Assembly: GCF_012027635.1 (NCBI RefSeq)
Contig: NZ_SNUS01000001.1
Coordinates: 1,736,001 to 1,800,000 of the forward strand
Reading direction: 5' to 3'
Length of the DNA: 64,000 bases
Source: Thermococcus sp. 21S9
Lineage (GTDB): Archaea; Methanobacteriota_B; Thermococci; Thermococcales; Thermococcaceae
The position numbers and the translations under genes are program-made. The notes under the pieces are model-generated. The model did not search any database. It had not been told where the DNA came from and saw only the letters and a program-made list of their open reading frames with translations. This document shows, one piece after another, positions 27,242 through 35,437 of this stretch (positions are counted from its first letter, which is position 1; the number at the start of each line of letters is the position of its first letter).

Positions 27242-27988
27242 ATGCACGAGCTCTACACCGTTCTGGCCGAGTACTACGACGCGATTTACAGGTGGAGAGC
27301 CAAGCGGATAGGTGAGGAAATTGACTTCGTTGAGGAGCTGTTCCGGAAAGAGGCCGAAAGGGGAGTAAAGAAAATCCTCGACCTGGCCTGCGGAACAGGA
27401 ATTCCAACGCTCGAACTCGCGAGGCGCGGTTACGAGGTTACGGGCCTCGACCTCCACGAGGAGATGCTGGCAGTTGCGAGAAGAAAGGCCGAAAGGGCAG
27501 GGCTCAGCATCGAGTTCATTCGAGGAAACGCGCTCGAGCTCGACTTTGAGGAGGAATTCGACGCGGTAACCATGTTCTTCTCCTCCATCATGTATTTCGA
27601 TGATTCTGCAATTCAAGAATTATTTGATTCTGTAAAACGGGCCTTAAAGCCAGGAGGAGTTTTCATCGCTGATTTCCCCTGCTGGTTCTACGGCGGAAGG
27701 GACGGCCCGATAGTGTGGGACGAGCGAAAGGGTGAAGAAAGGCTGGTCATAACCGACTGGCGCGAGGTGGAGCCGGCTTTCCAGAAGCTCCGCTTCAAGA
27801 GGCTCGTTCAGATAGTTAAGCCCGACGGGAGCGTTAGGGCCTTCATGGTGGACGACGAACTCAACATCTACACGCCGAGGGAGATGAGGCTTTTGGCGGA
27901 AAGACACTTCAGGCGGGTCAAAATCTATGGGGACAGACATGAGCTGAGGCCCAACGACAGAAGGTACTGGCTGGTGGCAGTGAAATAG
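27242..27988 (+). CDS. class I SAM-dependent methyltransferase
   Basis: A 248-aa methyltransferase. SAM motif I is KILDLACGTGIPTLEL (about residues 44-59), followed by VTGLDLHEEML and the motif IV region FDAVTMFFSSIMYF. The C-terminal part resembles small-molecule methyltransferases of the ubiE type. No substrate can be named. TTTGGTGG lies just ahead of the ATG, and a TATA-like TTTTAAG lies at the end of cobD, so it may have its own promoter. Confidence 0.82.
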   Translation: MHELYTVLAEYYDAIYRWRAKRIGEEIDFVEELFRKEAERGVKKILDLACGTGIPTLELARRGYEVTGLDLHEEMLAVARRKAERAGLSIEFIRGNALELDFEEEFDAVTMFFSSIMYFDDSAIQELFDSVKRALKPGGVFIADFPCWFYGGRDGPIVWDERKGEERLVITDWREVEPAFQKLRFKRLVQIVKPDGSVRAFMVDDELNIYTPREMRLLAERHFRRVKIYGDRHELRPNDRRYWLVAVK

Positions 27989-28101
27989 GGGGCAATGCAA
28001 AAACTTTTAAACCCCTCCCCATTTCAGTGCACGGGTGATGCCTATCGTCCACCGGAAGACAGGAGCGTGGTCTGAAATGGCGCTACACGGCGACGGCTTT
28101 A

Positions 28102-29247
28102 GTGGGCTCGCTGAGCTCCGCGGTTCTTGGGCCTTACCTGAGCCTCTGGCTTAAGTCGGTTGGCCTGAGCTTTTCTGAGATTGGGCTGGTTCAGAGCGTT
28201 TCAGAGCTTGCCCAGCTCCTCACGGACTTCCCGACCGGCGGTCTCGCGGACAGGCACGGCAGGGTCAGGGTTTATGCAATCGGAAGCTCCCTCTTCGGCC
28301 TCGGACTGGTCATTATAGGCCTCTCGGGAGGGCTCTGGGGCGTCCTCGCGGGTGCGTCCCTTTCCGGCCTTGGAAGCGCCCTCGTCAGCGGAACGATGGT
28401 TCCCTGGCTCTACGATGCCCTTGGAGACAGGAAGCTGGTAAAGGACGTCCTGAGCAGGCTGAAGGCCCTCTCCGGACCGGCCAGGTTTGCTGGTGGCTTC
28501 TTCGGAGGTGCACTCGCGGGATTAGCTCCGAACGCCCCCGTGGTCATCGCAGGGCTTCTCGCGATAGCCTCCGGCGTTATGGCTGTCATCCTTCTGCCAG
28601 ACAACAGGGGTAAGGCGGAACTCGGATACTCCGGAATACTGCGCAGGGGCCTGCATGTGGTCCTTGAAAATAGGGGACTGCACCTGCTCCTCCTTTCTTC
28701 ATTCCTATTAAGCTTTACAGGACGGGCGTTCTTCACGTTCTGGATGCTCCTGCTGAAAGCTAAGGGACTGCCGGACGAGGCCCTCGGACCGCTCTTCGCG
28801 ACGATGTTGCTCTCCACTTCCCTCGGCGCGTTGCTGGTGAGGAAGCTTGAACCATCTCCGAAAACAGTCGCCCTGACATCAGCCCTGCTCGGCGTTGAGG
28901 TTGCCCTCCTTGGCCTTGTCCCCGGCCTCTGGGGGAGTGTGGTCCTTCTCTTCGCGATAGAGGTTACCCTCGGGGCGAGGGGACCGCTGATGGCAGTCCT
29001 CAGGAACGATTTAATTCCCTCGGAAGTCCGCTCGACGGTTAGCTCGACGCTGAGCACCTTAGGAAGCGGGTTCACGGCGATTGCAAACGTCACGATAGGC
29101 CTGCTCGCCGGAAAGTTCGGGCTCGGCACGGCCTACCTCGTGGCCGGCCTGACCGGGGCCCTCTCGGCCCTGCCAATCTGGGGATTAACCTTTTTAAGCG
29201 CCCCCGGCGAAGGGTGTAACATCCCGGAAAAACCCGGTGGAAGGTGA
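28102..29247 (+). CDS. major facilitator superfamily transporter
   Basis: A protein of at least 381 aa with about twelve hydrophobic helices and the MFS loop signature FPTGGLADRHGRVRV between helices 2 and 3. The substrate is unknown. The listed GTG start cuts the first helix short. The frame is open for a further 10 codons to a CTG at 28072 (L-K-W-R-Y-T-A-T-A-L) preceded by AGGAG, which would give a normal first helix. No ATG or GTG lies in that extension. A TATA-like CTTTTAAAC lies near 28002-28012. Confidence 0.78.
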   Translation: MGSLSSAVLGPYLSLWLKSVGLSFSEIGLVQSVSELAQLLTDFPTGGLADRHGRVRVYAIGSSLFGLGLVIIGLSGGLWGVLAGASLSGLGSALVSGTMVPWLYDALGDRKLVKDVLSRLKALSGPARFAGGFFGGALAGLAPNAPVVIAGLLAIASGVMAVILLPDNRGKAELGYSGILRRGLHVVLENRGLHLLLLSSFLLSFTGRAFFTFWMLLLKAKGLPDEALGPLFATMLLSTSLGALLVRKLEPSPKTVALTSALLGVEVALLGLVPGLWGSVVLLFAIEVTLGARGPLMAVLRNDLIPSEVRSTVSSTLSTLGSGFTAIANVTIGLLAGKFGLGTAYLVAGLTGALSALPIWGLTFLSAPGEGCNIPEKPGGR

Positions 29248-29251
29248 TAAG

Positions 29252-31918
29252 ATGCTCCCGAAGAACTACGACCCGAACGAGATTGAGCCCAAGTGGCAGA
29301 AGTTCTGGCTCGATGAGAAAATCTACAAGTACGAGCTCGACGAGAAGAGGCCGAGCTACGCGATTGACACCCCGCCCCCGTTCACGAGCGGAACGCTCCA
29401 CCTCGGTCACGTGCTCAGCCACACCTGGATTGACATCATCGCGCGCTATAAGAGAATGACCGGCTACAACGTGCTCTTCCCTCAGGGCTTTGACAACCAC
29501 GGACTCCCTACCGAGCTTAAGGTCGAGAAGGAGTTCGGAATCAGCAAGGACCAGCCGGAGAAGTTCCTCCAGAAGTGCGTTGAGTGGACCTGGCAGGCCA
29601 TCGAGGCCATGCGCAACCAGTTCATCAGGATAGGCTATTCAGCTGACTGGGATTTAGAATACCACACGATGGACGACTGGTATAAAGCGGCAGTCCAGAA
29701 GTCCCTCATCGAGTTCTACAAGAAGGGTCTGCTTTACCAGGCCGAACACCCTGTTTATTGGTGCCCGCGCTGTAGGACGAGCCTTGCCAAGGCCGAGGTC
29801 GGCTACGTCGAGGAAGAAGGCTACCTCTACTACATCAAGCTCCCGCTCGCTGACGGTTCAGGTCACGTTCCGATAGCCACCACGAGGCCCGAGCTCATGC
29901 CGGCATGTGTTGCCGTCTTCGTCCACCCCGAGGACGAGCGCTACAAAGATGTGGTCGGCAAGAAGGTTAAACTCCCGATATTCGAGAGGGAAGTACCGGT
30001 TCTGGCTGACGAGGACGTTGACCCGAGCTTTGGAACCGGAGCGGTCTACAACTGTACCTACGGTGACGAGCAGGACGTCGTCTGGCAGAAGCGCTACAAC
30101 CTGCCGGTCATCATAGCCATCAACGAGGACGGAACCATGAACGAGAACGCCGGGCCTTATGCAGGCCTTAAGACCGAGGAAGCGAGGAAGAAGATTGCCG
30201 AAGACCTCGAGAAGATGGGGCTCTTGTACAAAAAGGAGAGGATAAGGCACCGCGTTCTCAGGCACACCGAGAGAAGCTCCTGTATGGCCCCTATTGAGCT
30301 GTTGCCCAAGAAGCAGTGGTTCATAAAGGTCAAGGACTTCACGGACGAGATAGTGAAGGTTGCGAAGGAAATCAACTGGTATCCCGAGGACATGTTCCTC
30401 CGCCTTAAGGACTGGGCAGAGTCAATGGACTGGGACTGGGTCATAAGCAGGCAACGCGTTTTTGGAACGCCGATTCCCTTCTGGGTCTGCGATAACGGCG
30501 AGATAATACTGCCCGACGAGGATGAGCTCCCGGTTGACCCGCGCTTTGACAAGCCCCCGAGGAAGTGCTCCGACGGAAGCGAGCCGAAGCCGGTAACAGA
30601 CGTCCTCGACTGCTGGGTCGACTCGAGCATAACCCCGCTGATAATAAGCAGGTGGCACGACGCGATTAAGGGCGACGAGGAGGCAAAGCGCTGGTTCGAG
30701 CACAACTTCCCGACCGCGCTCAGGCCCCAGGGAACCGACATCATAAGGACGTGGGCATTCTACACGATATTCAGGACCTACATGCTTACAGGAAAGAAGC
30801 CTTGGCGCGACGTCCTCATCAACGGAATGGTCGCCGGGCCCGACGGCAGGAAGATGAGCAAGAGCTACGGCAACGTTGTTGCCCCTGATGAGGTCATTCC
30901 GAAGTACGGCGCCGATGCTTTGAGACTCTGGACGGCCCTTGCCCCGCCCGGGGAGGACCACCCGTTCAAGTGGGAGACCGTTGACTACAACTTCCGCTTC
31001 CTGCAGAAGGTCTGGAACATCTACCGCTTCGCCGAGAGGCACTTAGAGGACTTTGACCCGGCCAAAGCGCCCGAGGAGCTCGAACCGCTCGACCGCTGGA
31101 TTCTCAGCAGGCTTCACAGGCTCATCAAGTTCGCCACGGAGGAGATGGAGCGCTACCGCTTCAACCTTCTGACGAGGGAGCTGATAACCTTCGTCTGGCA
31201 CGAGGTCGCTGACGACTACATCGAGATGATTAAGTACCGCCTCTACGGCGACGACGAGGAGAGCAAACTGAAGGCTAAGACGGCGCTCTACGAACTCCTC
31301 TACAACCTGATGCTCCTGATGGCGCCCTTCGTCCCGCACATCACCGAGGAGCTCTACCAGAACCTCTTCCGCGAGCGGGTTGGCGCTAAAAGCGTCCACC
31401 TCCTCGAATGGCCGAAGTTCAGGGAGGATAGAATTGACGAAGAGGCCGAGAAGCTCGGCGAGCTCGCCCGCGAGATAGTCGGCGCGATAAGGCGCTACAA
31501 GAACTCTCACGGCTTAGCTTTGAACGCTAAGCTCAAGCACGTGGCCATCTACGCAACAGACTCCTACGAGAAACTCAAGGCCATCGAGAGGGACATAGCC
31601 GGAACGATGAACATCGAGAGGCTCGAGGTCATCAAAGGCGAGCCTGAGCTCGAGGAGCGCATAACCGAGATAAAGCCCAACTTCAGAACCGTCGGTCCGC
31701 GCTACGGAAAGCTCGTGCCGAAGATTATCGCCTACCTCAAGGAGCACGCCGATGAGGTAGCGAAGGCGCTCAAGGAGAACGGAAAGGTCGAGTTTGAGGT
31801 TGATGGAGAAAAGGTCGAGCTGGGCAAGGACGACGTCGTCATCAGGAAGGCGGTGTTCAGCGAGGGCGAAGAGGTCGAGACGGCAGTAGTTGGGGACGCG
31901 GTTATAGTGTTCTTCTGA
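29252..31918 (+). CDS. valS: valyl-tRNA synthetase
   Basis: An 888-aa class I aminoacyl-tRNA synthetase charging tRNA-Val. The HIGH motif appears as TLHLGH, and KMSKS as RKMSKSYGN. The editing domain includes ATTRPELMPACVAVFVHPED, and the zinc-knuckle WCPRCRTSL is present. ATG 29252 is preceded by AAGGTGAT; the GTG at 29237 is in frame but lies upstream of that site. It follows the MFS gene by four bases and may share its transcript. Confidence 0.97.
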   Translation: MLPKNYDPNEIEPKWQKFWLDEKIYKYELDEKRPSYAIDTPPPFTSGTLHLGHVLSHTWIDIIARYKRMTGYNVLFPQGFDNHGLPTELKVEKEFGISKDQPEKFLQKCVEWTWQAIEAMRNQFIRIGYSADWDLEYHTMDDWYKAAVQKSLIEFYKKGLLYQAEHPVYWCPRCRTSLAKAEVGYVEEEGYLYYIKLPLADGSGHVPIATTRPELMPACVAVFVHPEDERYKDVVGKKVKLPIFEREVPVLADEDVDPSFGTGAVYNCTYGDEQDVVWQKRYNLPVIIAINEDGTMNENAGPYAGLKTEEARKKIAEDLEKMGLLYKKERIRHRVLRHTERSSCMAPIELLPKKQWFIKVKDFTDEIVKVAKEINWYPEDMFLRLKDWAESMDWDWVISRQRVFGTPIPFWVCDNGEIILPDEDELPVDPRFDKPPRKCSDGSEPKPVTDVLDCWVDSSITPLIISRWHDAIKGDEEAKRWFEHNFPTALRPQGTDIIRTWAFYTIFRTYMLTGKKPWRDVLINGMVAGPDGRKMSKSYGNVVAPDEVIPKYGADALRLWTALAPPGEDHPFKWETVDYNFRFLQKVWNIYRFAERHLEDFDPAKAPEELEPLDRWILSRLHRLIKFATEEMERYRFNLLTRELITFVWHEVADDYIEMIKYRLYGDDEESKLKAKTALYELLYNLMLLMAPFVPHITEELYQNLFRERVGAKSVHLLEWPKFREDRIDEEAEKLGELAREIVGAIRRYKNSHGLALNAKLKHVAIYATDSYEKLKAIERDIAGTMNIERLEVIKGEPELEERITEIKPNFRTVGPRYGKLVPKIIAYLKEHADEVAKALKENGKVEFEVDGEKVELGKDDVVIRKAVFSEGEEVETAVVGDAVIVFF

Positions 31919-31963
31919 GTTAGGTTTTTACGCCTCCCCTTCTATTCTTACCCGGTGTGGGCC

Positions 31964-32131
31964 TTGAACGAGGAGGAACTTAAGGCCAGAATCGAAGAGA
32001 TGGAAAAGCTTCTGGAGTTTATGCAGGCCAGGTATGAGGAGATGAAGCGGGACAACGAGCTTCTGCGGAGGGCCATCGAGGAACTCCGAAGGGAGAACGA
32101 GAGGCTTAAGGGTGGTGGAGATGGACGCTGA
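31964..32131 (+). CDS. short coiled-coil protein
   Basis: A 55-codon frame beginning at TTG 31964 (GGTGTGG just ahead; GTG 31955 is an alternative). The whole product is one charged heptad-like helix (EELKARIEEMEKLLEFM, ELLRRAIEELRRENERL) with a Gly-rich end. It overlaps the next small gene by 11 bp. The pair sits between valS and the first fluoride riboswitch. A comparable short coiled-coil gene precedes the related gene at 58968. Confidence 0.6.
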   Translation: MNEEELKARIEEMEKLLEFMQARYEEMKRDNELLRRAIEELRRENERLKGGGDGR

Positions 32132-32363
32132 GGAGCTGAGGGAGAAACTCTTGGAGCTCTCAAAGCGGGAAGCCTCGCTGAACTTCAAGATGTACGAACT
32201 GTTCAACGAGAACCTGACGCTGGCCATCAAGCTGGCCGGTTACATAGCCGAGAACAGGATGCTCGGGGGCAAGTGGAGCGACGAGGAGGCCGTTAAAGTC
32301 ATGGACAAGTACCTCAAGGCGGGGAGAAAAGAAGGGCATCACCCCAAAGAAGTCCATCAGTGA
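32121..32363 (+). CDS. small helical protein related to the 58968 gene product
   Basis: An 80-aa charged protein. Its centre, NENL followed by AIKLAGYIAEN (about residues 29-45), matches NQNL followed by AITLSGLIAEN in the protein at 58968, with the same GYIAEN/GLIAEN helix and a similar flanking KF..Y pattern. Both pairs of genes lie beside fluoride riboswitches. GGGTGGTGGAG precedes the ATG. Function unknown. Confidence 0.65.
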   Translation: MDAEELREKLLELSKREASLNFKMYELFNENLTLAIKLAGYIAENRMLGGKWSDEEAVKVMDKYLKAGRKEGHHPKEVHQ

Positions 32364-32382
32364 ACTCCCGGGTTCTCAAAAC

Positions 32383-32390
32383 CTTTAAAA
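32383..32390 (+). promoter_or_regulatory. TATA box for fluoride riboswitch 1 and the Ehr-like operon
   Basis: CTTTAAAA within CTCAAAACCTTTAAAAACCC, about 35-42 bp ahead of the first aptamer base. The transcript would start near 32413. Confidence 0.55.
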
Positions 32391-32424
32391 ACCCGCTCCC
32401 ATAAAACCGCCGGGTTAAATTTCC

Positions 32425-32475
32425 GGGCGATGGCGTCCGCCCTTAACCGCCCCGTGGGGGCTGATGACGCCTGTT
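32425..32475 (+). promoter_or_regulatory. fluoride riboswitch (crcB motif) 1
   Basis: The aptamer is complete. GGGCG (32425-32429) pairs with CGCCC (32438-32442). GATGGCGTC carries GGCGTC (32432-32437), which forms the pseudoknot with GACGCC (32466-32471). GCCCC (32449-32453) pairs with GGGGC ahead of the invariant CTGATGA. This is the fluoride-aptamer consensus order as in the Thermotoga riboswitch. Downstream, CTCC can pair with the GGAG of GGGAGGTG, masking the ribosome site, while CTGT/ACAG offers a competing hairpin, so translational control is likely. It precedes the complex-I-like operon that starts at 32501. Confidence 0.92.
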
Positions 32476-32500
32476 CTCTCCACAGTGGGAGGTGACGCCT

Positions 32501-33460
32501 TTGAACCCGGAAGGTAGGATAGTCATCGGTTTAGTCCAGGTTATAGTTGTGCTCCTGCTCTCACCCCTCATGGTCGGAATCCTCAAGAAGATAGAGGCGC
32601 GCATCGAGTCGAGGAAGGGAATAAGCATCTTCCAGCCCTACTACGACCTCGCGAAGTTCTTCAGGAAGGAGACGCTGATTCCAGAGGGAGTCGGCCCGTT
32701 CTTCGTTATCGCGCCGTTCATAGCCTTCGGTGCAATGCTGACGTTGCCCTGGATGCTCCCGATAGTCGGCAACTTCCCGAGCTGGTTCGCCCCGACGGTG
32801 GACTTCTTCGGCGGGACCTTCATATTCGGTTTAGCGGCGATGGCCTCGATTTTAGCCACCGAGAGGACCGGAAGCTACTACACCGGAATTGGGGCGACCC
32901 GTTCGGTTAACTTCGGGGCCTTCGCGGAGCCGGTTCTCATAATGGTCTTCTTTGGAGTGGCCATACTAACGGGAACCAACAACCCCTTCCTGATGAACCA
33001 CAGGATAACTGCTGAGGGCTGGTACCTCAGTCCGACGCACATTCTCATCACGGCCGCGTTCTTCATGCTCCTGCTCTTCGATACGGGAAAGCTCCCAATC
33101 GAGTCCCACGGGAGCAACGAGCTCGGAATGCTCGACCAGGCGAAGGGCCTTGAGTACACCGGCCCGCTCTACGCCCTCAACACCTGGGCGGGCTACATGA
33201 AGTCCTTCATCCTGATGGCGGTTTTCCTCAACGTCTTCGCAGTCCCCTGGGGCCTCGCGACGAGCGCAAGTTTGGTTGAGATTGCCAAGGGAATCGCGAC
33301 GCTCTTCGTCAAGATGCTCGGCCTCATCTTGGCCTTCGTCGTCGTTGAGGAGACCCTGGCGAAGATAAGGCTCTTCCGCATCATCGACTACCTGTCAGCC
33401 AGCTTCCTCCTGGCGATAATGGGCGTTATCAGCTTCCTCCTCGGGGGTGGTGCGCCGTGA
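32501..33460 (+). CDS. NuoH/HyfC-like membrane subunit
   Basis: A 319-aa membrane protein of the NuoH/HycD/HyfC family with about eight helices. It forms the membrane foot that links the peripheral arm to the antiporter-like subunits. Seen motifs include RKGISIFQPYYDLAKFF, the ATERTGSYYTGIGATR loop and LLLFDTGKLPIESHGSNELG with conserved acidic residues. TTG 32501 is chosen since GGAGGTG (32488-32494) is well spaced; GTG 32492 lies inside that site. It is first in the six-gene operon under fluoride riboswitch 1. Confidence 0.87.
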   Translation: MNPEGRIVIGLVQVIVVLLLSPLMVGILKKIEARIESRKGISIFQPYYDLAKFFRKETLIPEGVGPFFVIAPFIAFGAMLTLPWMLPIVGNFPSWFAPTVDFFGGTFIFGLAAMASILATERTGSYYTGIGATRSVNFGAFAEPVLIMVFFGVAILTGTNNPFLMNHRITAEGWYLSPTHILITAAFFMLLLFDTGKLPIESHGSNELGMLDQAKGLEYTGPLYALNTWAGYMKSFILMAVFLNVFAVPWGLATSASLVEIAKGIATLFVKMLGLILAFVVVEETLAKIRLFRIIDYLSASFLLAIMGVISFLLGGGAP

Positions 33461-34074
33461 TTAACGAAATCCTCAACCTGCTCGGCTCGGTGGTCCTCCT
33501 CACGGCCTTCTTCATGCTCACCGAGTCCTACATGCACTCGCTGATTGACGCGGTTGCGTTCCAGTCCGTCCTAATCGGCCTGATTATCGGAATAGTCGGC
33601 TGGGAAAAGCGGATTCCCGAACTCATAATCCTCGGCGGAATCACGATAGCGTTCAGGGCGCTCCTGATACCCTGGCTCCTCCAGAGGGACGTCAGGAAGG
33701 AGAGAATCTGGCGCGGAAGGGAGATTAAGACGACGCACCACGCGATAGTTCTCGGCCTCATCGTGGCGGTCCTGGCTTACTTCCTCTACATCCCGGTCTA
33801 CAAAGCCACAAACGACTGGAGCGGGGTCATAGCCTTCGTCCTGCTCTTCCTCAGCATGCTCATCATAGCCTCGAGGAGGAACGCCCTGGCCCAGATAGTC
33901 GGCTACCTCAGCGAGGAGAACGCGCTCCTCTACCTTGCGGTGATGCTATCGCCGATGCCCATGGTCCTTGAGTTCGGAATACTGCTCGACATGATAGCCT
34001 TCGTCCTGCTCGCGGTCGTCTTGGGTGCCGAGAAGCGCTACGGGCCATTGGAAGTCGAGGAGCTGGTGGGGTGA
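33457..34074 (+). CDS. HyfE-like membrane subunit (NuoK-related)
   Basis: A 205-aa hydrophobic protein with about six helices. Its C-terminal half resembles NuoK/MrpC as in HyfE (IVGYLSEENALLYLAVMLSPMPMVLEFG, with a buried glutamate). Its GTG overlaps the preceding stop (GTGA). It joins the other membrane subunits in the proposed ion-translocating module. Confidence 0.82.
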   Translation: MINEILNLLGSVVLLTAFFMLTESYMHSLIDAVAFQSVLIGLIIGIVGWEKRIPELIILGGITIAFRALLIPWLLQRDVRKERIWRGREIKTTHHAIVLGLIVAVLAYFLYIPVYKATNDWSGVIAFVLLFLSMLIIASRRNALAQIVGYLSEENALLYLAVMLSPMPMVLEFGILLDMIAFVLLAVVLGAEKRYGPLEVEELVG

Positions 34075-34078
34075 TAGT

Positions 34079-35437
34079 ATGGAGGCAGTGGTTTACCTGC
34101 TCGCGATACCGCTCATAGCGACGCTCCTTCCGCTCCTCTCGGAGAGGCTCGGAAGGGCAATCGTCCCCGGGCTGGCGTTCATAACGGCGTCAATAGCAAC
34201 CGACATGCTTCTCAGGGGCTACACCGTCTCGAGCTACTACTTCTACGCCGACTGGTACTCAATGGTTCTGGCAACGACGATAGCCTGGATTTACTTCTTC
34301 GCCTCCCTGGCATCGCTCTACTACGTCGAGAGGGTTGAGAGGCCATTCTACCCGCTCAGGCTCTACTGGAGCTTCCTCTCGCTCTTCGCGCTCTCGATGA
34401 TTTTCACCGCCGTCGTCTCGAACCTCGGCTGGATGTGGATTGGCCTCGAGGCGACGACCGTCGTCAGCGCGATACTCATAATCACAGACGGCAAGAAGCG
34501 GAACGTCGAGGGGGCATGGCGCTACATGATTATCGCCTCCGCGGGCCTTGGAATAGCCTTCCTCTCCGTTGTCATAACCTACAGCTTCGCGGGAACCCTC
34601 GACGTCAGGCACCTCGTTCTATCCGAGAAAGCCGGCGCCGTTGTTGGACTGCTTGCCATAGTCGGCTTCGGAACAAAGGTCGGTCTCTTCCCGATGCACG
34701 GCTGGCTTCCCGATGCTCACGGAAGCGCTCCGTCGCCGGTCAGCGCTATGCTCTCGGGAACGCTCCTCCCAACGGCTCTGCTCGTTTACTACCGCCTCTT
34801 CAAGGCATCAACGGGTCTCGGGAAGGAGGCCGTCTACATAGCCCTAACCGTCGGAATCCTGACGGTCCTGGTGGCATCAATCCTGATGGCCTCGCAGAGG
34901 TTCGTCAAGAGGCTACTGGCTTACTCGAGCATGGACATGATGGGCGTAGCTACCATAGGCATCGCGCTGAGTTACTACAGGCCGAGCCTGCTCAAGCTCG
35001 TATTCGTCCTCATCGCGGTTCACGCCTTCGCCAAGGGCGCCCTCTTCATCTCAGCCGGAAGCGCGGTGAGCAGGTACGGCCACGAGATTGGGGAAATCAA
35101 CGGCCTGCTGAAGGACAGCCCGGCACTCGGCTACTCTTTCGGATTATCTGCTCTGGCGGTGACCGGTGCACCGCCTTTCGGAACCTTCCTTGCGGAGCTG
35201 TCGATACTCGGGGTTGCCCTCTCGATAAACCGCTGGTGGGCCCTCCTCATCGGAACGGGACTGCTCCTCTCGTTCCTGGCCCTCAACTGGCACTCGGCCA
35301 AGATGCTCTTCGGAGAGGGAAAGGGAGCGGAGTTCCAGCGCGGTGAGGAGCTGATACCCCTGACGATGACACTCGTAGCTCTTGGGGTAAGCCTCTACGC
35401 AGTTTACCTTGCACTCACCGGGGGTCTGGTAATATGA
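34079..35437 (+). CDS. antiporter-like membrane subunit, HyfF/MrpD/NuoN type
   Basis: A 452-aa membrane protein with 13-14 helices of the antiporter-like family in complex I, Mrp antiporters and group 4 hydrogenases. The proton-channel residues are visible: Glu in WIGLEATTVVSAIL, Lys in GFGTKVGLFPMHGWLPDAH, and the PSPVSAMLSGTLLP helix break. The start is ATG 34079, four bases after the previous stop. It would pump H+ or Na+ when the peripheral arm is active. Confidence 0.88.
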   Translation: MEAVVYLLAIPLIATLLPLLSERLGRAIVPGLAFITASIATDMLLRGYTVSSYYFYADWYSMVLATTIAWIYFFASLASLYYVERVERPFYPLRLYWSFLSLFALSMIFTAVVSNLGWMWIGLEATTVVSAILIITDGKKRNVEGAWRYMIIASAGLGIAFLSVVITYSFAGTLDVRHLVLSEKAGAVVGLLAIVGFGTKVGLFPMHGWLPDAHGSAPSPVSAMLSGTLLPTALLVYYRLFKASTGLGKEAVYIALTVGILTVLVASILMASQRFVKRLLAYSSMDMMGVATIGIALSYYRPSLLKLVFVLIAVHAFAKGALFISAGSAVSRYGHEIGEINGLLKDSPALGYSFGLSALAVTGAPPFGTFLAELSILGVALSINRWWALLIGTGLLLSFLALNWHSAKMLFGEGKGAEFQRGEELIPLTMTLVALGVSLYAVYLALTGGLVI

